Assembly: GCA_030386875.1 (NCBI GenBank)
Contig: CM059564.1
Coordinates: forward strand, 41,560,075-41,624,074
Source: Morinoia aosen
Lineage: Eukaryota; Arthropoda; Malacostraca; Amphipoda; Talitridae
Length of the DNA stretch: 64,000 nucleotides
Direction: 5' to 3'
The notes below the pieces were generated by a model. That model was not told the DNA's origin, searched no databases, and was given only the letters and a program-made list of their open reading frames with translations. The position numbers were made by a program, and so were the translations under genes. Of the stretch, positions 37,084-46,000 are shown in pieces; the first letter of the stretch is position 1; each line of letters opens with the position of its first letter.

Positions 37084-40000
37084 GTATTGTCAGTGTTGTG
37101 CATGAAACCAAATGGCTTTGCTGAAAATAGATGTATAACATTTTTTCTTTTCAGTCTTCTTTTTTCCTTTATGAATGCATGTGGGGGACGTATAGGACTT
37201 ATGAGCTCTGGATAGAGTGCCTGTATGTAGGTATGCGTGTATGGATGTATGTATGTATGTACCCACCTAACTACACATATTTGTACCTACTCATATTATA
37301 GCTCTGACTGGTATATTTATTGCAGTTTCTGCTTATTGAAAGTGCCAATTTTTCATTTTATTATCTATCATAAATAGTACATAAATTGTGAGATGTGGTA
37401 AAGAGTCAGTGATTTTGGTTTAGAGTTTTTTCAAGAGGTGTTGATGCTTGCATTTTTATGGTCGTATAATTAAAAAAATATTTTGTTCCTTTAATGATGA
37501 ACACCATGAGACTGAGATATGAATCAGTTGTGATTTTTTAAATGCCTCATATTTGGTATTGAAGATAAATCTTCATGCTAAATCATTAGACAACTAATAA
37601 CTAAACTAATTTTATTCAACAAGTACTATACTTTGTGCTATTTTATGGCTACTTTGAATTGTAAACCTAATGTTATTTTCTAGTTACTTGATATCATTTT
37701 TGGATGACTTTCTATGAAACCAGCTTTGTTTAATCTATTTATTTCTTTTTCTTGTCTTCATTTTCATGTAAACACTAACTCATCAAATGAATGTTATTCC
37801 CAGAGAGAGGAAGTGATGCGGCCGTCACCCTGCGCCAGAGTGTCACATTGCCGCCAGGACCCATGCTCTACACTCGGCGTTATGCCATGCTTGCCATGTT
37901 TGCTGCGCTTGGATTTTTACAAGTAAGTGCAATGCTTAACTACCAAAGTTGCTAGGTAGTTCTTTCTGGTGAAAACCCTCAGACAGTTTTTTCAAGTAAA
38001 ATTTGATCTATGTTTTCTATTCATGCTTCTTCAATGTAGTTCTACAATGTTGAAAGTTGAAACATTGAAATCTAACCATCACTAAAACTTCAAATTTAAC
38101 AAGTTCACTGCATTTCCATGGTTGTTAACAGTTTGTTTGGTTAGGTTATAACTAGTACAATAGGGAAATGGGCTTTAGTGCTCGAATATAATTTCATCCT
38201 TCCTCTAAGAAATATGAAAATAAATTGCATGATAACATTTCCCAATGTATAATAACAGTTATATTTTAAAAAGTTTGTGAAATAGATAAGATGTCTTTCA
38301 CTTACACCGGTACTTGAATGAGCAATTTACCGAATGGTACACATGTGGCCTAATACGCAGTGAACGTGTCAAGTTTAATTCAAATCTAATATCACGAAAA
38401 AGTATTTTTGTCAAAATGTTTTACCCATGCTTGCATTTAGTGTGCAGTTTGGAACACGTGGGGCCCCATAGCATCAACAGCACAGCAAGCCTACCCTGCT
38501 TTCACCCCAAGCAACATTGCCACCCTCGCCATCTGGGGGCCTGTGACCTGCCTCTCTGGTACCCTTTTCTGCACCATGCTCATCCAAAAGCGAGGTGCGC
38601 TCTGCCACTCTCTCATGTCTTTGGGTGTGCTGGTAGTTCATAGCAAGACATTGTGAGACAGTCTTTGGTTTGGGTCCTGGCTCAGAAAGACTGTTTGTGA
38701 GGTACCTAGTGTGTCGAGAAAAGGAAATTTGCGTGAAGTGTAAGTATAGCAGTGTAGGTGTGTTTTATAGGGAATCTTAGGCCATAACACAGGCCCAAGT
38801 GTATATCGACCCATGCATTTGAGTGCAAGGCTCGAGCAAATGACACAGATGCTTCAAGAGTCTTTGAGCTTTTTGTTCACTAAAAACTTGGCAATTATTA
38901 AGGTACAAATGAAATTATGCAAGATAGATGTTTTGATTAAGCTTTGGTTGATATTTGTTTAAAAAATGGCTACCAAAAACAGAATGCAGGCCTAATCTTT
39001 TGTATCTGTAGACCTGCAGAAAAAGTATGGGGATCAGATCTCCTTCATTCTCTTGTGTATCCTTGAGTAACCTTTCAAATAAATGCATGCCAGAGAGAAG
39101 CAATGATTTGTAAGCATGACTTCAAAAAACTTAGCACAAAGTTACGTGTGACTGATTTATTTTGTATGATTTTGAGGTTATGGTAATTATGGTTTTGACT
39201 TCTGTATTGTTGCACCTTAAAATTTATGATCCACCCTTCATCCAAGGCATTTCCAAGTTTACTTATGATAAGCAGAATTCATATGGACAAACATGGGTTT
39301 GCATTAATTGCTGAGAAAAGTATATCATGATAGCAGTTTATTTTAAAGGCCCAATGCTGTGCCTCTCTTCTGGAACTCAATGTAAAGTGTTCATCAAAGT
39401 ATATATGTTCTGTAGTTTTTGCCGGTAATTGGATTTTTAGTCACTAGGGTATTCATGAGCGTCAGTTTTGTTGCAGGGCTGCGGCAAACGATGATCATCT
39501 CAACGTTAATGATGGCAGCCGGCACGTCATTGCGCTGTCTCTCCCAGGACCCCGAGGTCTTCATCATGTACGTACTGGTTGCTGTTTCTATTGACTTGTA
39601 GGCTATATTTATAATGTTGGGAAAAATGCACTGGTAGGTACTTATACTTGATGGCTCGTTTGTGGATGTGACTGTCATTTTTACTCTTGTGCTTGTGCGT
39701 AATAGGTGTTTGACAACGTGGCATTTGTGTAGTAACCTGAGAAAGAGCCTCTTTGTTAGTTCATGTTAACATAATCTATGTTTTTGAAGGACTGATAATT
39801 TTGCTAGTGTGCTTTAGTGGCTCGTATGCTTGTTAGTTTGATACCGTTCAGTCGTTCACACGCAGCTCTCATTGGTCATAAAGATTGCTCCGCATCTGGT
39901 AACACTAGAAAGTTGACAGATGTGACCATGGGCCACCTGATTCAACATTTTACAGGTGGTTCAATATTTACTTCGAGGAGACTTAAACACTGGTCTAGCG

Positions 40001-43000
40001 CGCCTTTTGTTGTTCCACATATGTGATGAAAATTTTTGTTTGTACGTAATTCACTTGTGTCAATTCGTTCATTAACAAAAGTTGTTTGCAGCATGGCACA
40101 CTTTGGAGCAATATTGAACGGGTTTGCGGGTGTGGTGGTGGGCATTGCGCCGGCACTGGTGTCTTCCTTGTGGTTCCCCGTCTCCTTCCGCACCACTGCC
40201 ACCAGTAAGACTTGATCTTTGTAGTGTCCTATGTGAGGGCCCGAGCTAAAGGTTAAGTAGGCTTTCTTTTTGTTAAAATAACATAGGTTTTTGTTTTGTT
40301 ACGGACCATCTTTTTTTGGTTCACTGCTGTCCTGTTTTTCAGCACCTACTACTTTCTTCTTCAACTTTTTCTTGTTTCATGATATTCTTTCTTAGCTTTC
40401 TGTTTTTGTGCCCTTTCTGCATAGATTCTGCGTTTTCTTAACTCCATACTAAATGGTGGCTTCTTCCTTCCTCTCTTTGGATAGCCTTTGTTGCAGATAG
40501 GGAGGCTTAAACTAACTAATAATCTAATCTAATCTTTGTAGTGTCACGTGTTGGGTGTTTGCTAATGGTGTTTGTTTTTTGCTGCTTCGTTAATGTAGTG
40601 CGCTGTCAGGGTCTTCTAGGAAGAAAAAGTTGTCTGTGTTTGTTCTCATCATCAGATGAGAAGTTTTTTAATATTCTCAGAAAAATATTAGGTTATTGAT
40701 GAGTAACTCGGTGTTACAGGTTCTTAAAGTCCGTTGTTACATTTTATTACTCTTGTAACTATTGTATTTAATGATACATTTTATTGCTCTTGTAACTATT
40801 GTATTTAATGAGATATTTTATTGCTCTTGTAACTATTGTATTTATTGATAAATTTTATTGCTCTTGTAACTATTGTATTTATTGATCCTGTTCTCTCTTC
40901 ATCTCGAAGTATTGACGATAGTACCGTAACCAACGCCGATATTACAATAGTAATGTAATCAATGAAACGACGACAGTCAAAAATATGTTTTAGACAAATT
41001 TTGCTTCTACAGATGGGTTTGATTCTGTAATGAAGTCAATTACTGGAACTCATGATGCAAAAAATGTTTGCCTTTTTTTCTTTATGTGACTTTCACAGTT
41101 ACTTGTATGATTTACTGTGCATGCCATGTACTGGTTTTATCCCTAAACCTTGTTTGTTTTTGGTTTAGCCTTCTGATACTCTTTGAGCATATTCGTTGTG
41201 GTAAGGGAGGCTAAACTAATTTGTAATCAATCAATCCCTCAATCGCCTTCTGTTAACAGGCATTGGCTGCACTTTCAACCAACTTGGAAACGCCGGCGGT
41301 TTCTTCTTAGGTCCGTACATGGTGCAGTCTCTGCATCGCGTTGCTAAGCAGCAGCAAGAGGCAGCTGAACTTCAGAACGAAGTACAGAGCAGCGTCAAGA
41401 CTTCAACTCTAAATGCCAGCCTTGGTGACGGTCTGTTTCATAGCCTCAGCAATGTGAGTTCCAGTCATTTGACTCGCGCCAGCACTAACAAAGCAACACT
41501 CGCCAATTTCACGCTGGAGCAAACAAGTACAACAGCCTGGAACTTGCCATACGGCGAGCGGCTGCACAGTTTAGTGCTCGATGGGAGCATTTCGCTAAAC
41601 GAATCTGTGTCGCCCGAGGAGCAGAAGCTGCTGCAGCACTACATCTCAAACTATATGTTTGTTGGTACGTGGTGTTTCTTCAAATTCTATTATCAGGGAT
41701 GACATTGAAATACCAAACCAAAACATAACGGCCAAAAAGCCCCGTAAACGAAGATTCAATGATAGATGTAGTGTTTTCCGAGGTTTCTTATATTTTTGGG
41801 GGATAATTTCAACATTTATGCCTACACCGCATTGCCTATTTTTTTGCTTTGCGACTTGCGTGTCCGTACCTACTTGCCTTTACAAAAAGATTGCATTGAA
41901 AACTATTAGTTAACTTTTTCTCTCTTTGAAGTATTTAGTATAATACACTTCGGAAAACTTATCTTGAGTCGATTCTAATTCATTAAAACATCGATCTTGC
42001 ATTCAATGTTTATACATTTACTGTATTTATTTAAAGAAGTTGTGAATGCTTCATTTTTTCAGTATCAGAACTTATAATTTATGAAATTATTTCCTTAGCG
42101 TTTAAGTTAAGAGAAAAATAATTTGAAAGAGAAGGTGTTCTTAATTATGTTGGTGTTCTTTTCCCAAATTGACCTGTTGATTCTTGATGTCAATGCTTCC
42201 TGGGAGCGATCTCTATTGCTTGGGGCCAGAGGGTCCCCATGGGTCGTGGTCTTGTGCACGCTTCATAGAGCTTAGTTGGTGCAACTCTGAAGCTAGCCTT
42301 CATAAAATTTCACCCTCCAGATCTCTCTCAACAGATTTCTTCTGAGAGTATTGAGTAGCCTTTCATCTATAATATTAATAGTGCTCTGTTTGTACATTAC
42401 GCCTACACTAGTCACACAGAGATAAATAAGGCAGCAATTTACCGGGTTAGCTATCATTTGGTTATAAAATCTTGATTCTAAAGTTAGAAAAGGTAAGTTA
42501 GTTAATTGAACAGGCTAACACGAAATACTCAGAAAATAAAATACCTTCATCTTTTTAGAAAATAGCCTTTTTTTACTGCTACGTTCATTAACTACACCTT
42601 GTGTCACCAGTGGCAGAAAAATTACCTTTTTCCCTGCTCCACCCATTAACTGCACCTTGTGTCACCAGTGGCAGAAAAATTACCTTTGTCCCTGCTCCGT
42701 CCATTGACTGCCCCTTGTGTCACCAGTGGCAGAAAAATTACCTTTGTCCCTGCTCCGTCCATTGACTGCACCTTGTGTCACCAGTGGCAGAAAAATTACC
42801 TTTGTCCCTGCTCCGTCCATTGACTGCACCTTGTGTCACCAGTGGCAGAAAAATTACCTTTGTCCCTGCTCCGTCCATTGACTGCACCTTGTGTCACCAG
42901 TGGCAGAAAAATTACCTTTGTCCCTGCTCCGTCCATTGACTGCACCTTGTGTCACCAGTGGCAGAAAAATTACCTTTTTCCCTGCTCCACCCATTAACTG

Positions 43001-46000
43001 CACCTTGTGTCACCAGTGGCAGAAAAATTACCTTTTTCCCTGCTCCACCCATTAACTGCACCTTGTGTCACCAGTGGCAGAAAAATTACCTTTTTGCCTG
43101 CTCCGTCCATTGACTGCACCTTGTGTCACCAGTGGCAGAAAAATTACCTTTTTCCCTGCTCCACCCATTAACTGCACCTTGTGTCACCAGTGGCAGAAAA
43201 ATTACCTTTTTCCCTGCTCCACCCATTAACTGCACCTTGTGTCACCAGTGGCAGAAAAATTACCTTTTTCCCTGCTCCACCCATTAACTGCACCTTGTGT
43301 CACCAGTGGAAGAAAAATTACCTTTTCCCTGCTCCGTCCATTAACTGCACCTTGCGTCACCAGTGGCATCCATTAACTGCACCTCATGTCCCCAGTGGCG
43401 GGCATATGCATAGCGCTGCTGATCCTGGTGGTGGCGTACTTTGAGGACGAGCCGCCGTCGCCGCCCACGCTACCCGTCCTGGAGATCCTGTCGAGCTCGG
43501 GCCGCTCCGGCCTGCACTCGCAGTCGTGGCGCGGCCGCTCCGTCGCCTCCCGCACCGATGTTGCCCGCACCCGCCCCCTCACTGAGACGCTCAGGCTCAC
43601 TGTTATCCCGCTCAGGTGGGTGCTGGTCCGCTGCTGCTGTGGTTAGCTTTGGTTGTGCTGTGGTTAGCTTTGGTTGTGCTGTGGTGAACTTCTGCTGTGC
43701 TGTGGTAAGATTTTGCTGTGCTGTGGTTAGCTTTTGCTGTGCTGTGGTAAGCTTTTGCTGTGCTGTGGTAAGCTTCTGCTGTGCTGTGGTAAGCTTCTGC
43801 TGTGCTGTGGTAAGCTTCTGCTGTGCTGTGGTAAGCTTCTGCTGTGCTGTGGTAAGCTTCTGCTGTGCTGTGGTAAGCTTCTGCTGTGCTGTGGTAAGCT
43901 TTTGCTGTGCTGTGGTAAGCTTCTGCTGTGGTGAGGCAGCTTATGTGATGTGGTCATGGAAATTTCTGTTGTGCGGGGGTAAACTTTTTACTGTTCAGTG
44001 GTATACCTTTGCGGTCCTGTGGTAAATTTCAGCTATAAAGAGTCAAAAAATGTCACAAAGTATTTTTCATCCAGTTGGTCTTGTACTGAGTGTACACTGT
44101 ATATCTGCATTGCTGTCTAAAGACTTGACCCTCTCAACTCTGATTTCTTCAATATACCTCTTCTCCTCAGCTACCGAGCCAAATATCGGAAAATTGACTC
44201 ACCCGAGACCTAATAATTTATGACTTTATCATTGAGCTTCTATTTTTAAATATGTACTATGGGTTGAAGGCAAGCCTTATCTCACCCTTTTACGGGTTAC
44301 GTAATTATTGGCTTGCAGTGCACCTATTCATCCGAGATCATCGGATTCAGTGTGTTAATAAACTTGATAAAGGTACATTTGGCAATTCGGTTGTAAACCT
44401 TTCGTACATTTATACTGCAATCTAAAAACCCACTGATGTTACAACCGCTTGTTTTTAATGATGAAGTTATTTTACGCGGAAGTTTCTGTCCAAGTGTCAG
44501 TTAAGAGTTGCTTTCTGTGAGCAGGAATGGGTCGTTCCTGGTGATGCTGCTGGCGTACAGCATCACTCTGGGCATCAACGTGGCCTGGTCCAGCATGCTG
44601 GAGATCAACCTGAGCCCCCTCGGTGTATCGCAGGTCTGTGCTTTCCCCGCACACGAGCGCAAGCAATTTGGCTTACTTTGCTATTTCCCTGTGCACTTCC
44701 TTTAGTTGGTTGCACAAGCTTAGTTGCGCCCTAGTGAAACGGGTACACGTGTTGGCACGGGCATGTTGTGCGGTTGGATTCAGAAAATCTTGGCTTGACA
44801 GATCAGGTCATAGGTATCTCAAATGTCAAACTTAATCAACACGAATTGATAGCACGATCACTGTTAATGGTTGCAATTTTCTGCATTGCTTACTAAAAGT
44901 GACTTTAAATTTGAGTTAAAAACTAAACGTCAGTTTTACCCACCTCAGTCAAAGTGTTAAATAGAACAATAGAACAAACACGTTTGTTCAATAAAGCTTG
45001 TTTGTTGCTACAGGAAACAGCGAGCTGGATAGGAGTGTACGTGACGTTTGGAGGCGTGATGCTGGCTCTGCTCACAGCACGCTTGTCTGACCTGCTCTTC
45101 GGGCACCTCAAAATCACCATCTTGTGCCTCATGCTGGCTGCCACGGTCGCCTTTGTGTGGTTCCTCCTGCTCGTTGTTGGACACATCCCCTTCTCGTCCT
45201 GTGAGTGAGACTATCTTCTCCACTCTGGTCCCCTCAGGGGATACAACTATTGTATCTATGGGAATTAGCGCTCCTAAGAGGGAAAATGTGTGAGGGCCCG
45301 AGCTGGGAGTTTGGTAGGCCTTTTTTGTCTAAATAAAATGTTTTTTGTTATGTTGAATACCACATTATTTCAATTCACTGCTGTCCTGTTTTTCAGCACC
45401 TACTACTATGTTCTTCAACTTTTATCTTGTTTCATAAACTTCTTTCTCAATTTACTGTTTCTATGCCTCTTATGCATAGATTCTGCATTCCCTTATCTCC
45501 ATACCAAATGGTGCCTTCCTCTCATTGAAATGCGTTTTTAGAGGTTTGAGAGGCTTTAAACTAAGATCTAATCAAATCTCTACTGTCATCGAAAGTGGCA
45601 GAGAAACTCCGCAGGTTTTGCTGGTCGTATGGGAGGCCAGCATGGTGGGTGTTGTTGATGACAGTGACGCGTTTGTCCGTCGCAGTGCAGGTGTTAGTTA
45701 AAAGTGCTGCTATGGTTGAAACTACAAGAATGTTAATTGAAAATGTTGATGACAATAAAATACAAATTTTGTTTGAAAAAAGAATGACATCACTGATCTG
45801 TGAGAAATTGGCCCCCTTTAAATCTTATAAGGTACAATCTACTTGTGAAAAAACCCAACTCTGCGTTTTAGAACCCAACTCTGTGTACCTACAAACCATT
45901 CAGACTACGGAAACTTTGATAAGTAAAGTCGACATATCAAGCAAAAAGCACTAATAATACTAACATAACTACCACCCCTTGAGGGTATACAGATTTTGTA

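Noticed and set aside
43441-44025. 194-codon frame rich in Cys and Val
   Set aside because: It is out of frame with exon 7 and created by the 21-bp intronic array.
45290-45541. Hydrophobic 83-codon frame in intron 9
   Set aside because: It lies within dispersed repeat family A and is not conserved between its copies.
45595-45954. 119-codon frame in intron 9 as a possible missed exon
   Set aside because: Exons 9 and 10 join in phase and match the family with no gap, and the frame has no recognisable domain or matching splice phases. An unrelated nested transcript cannot be excluded.
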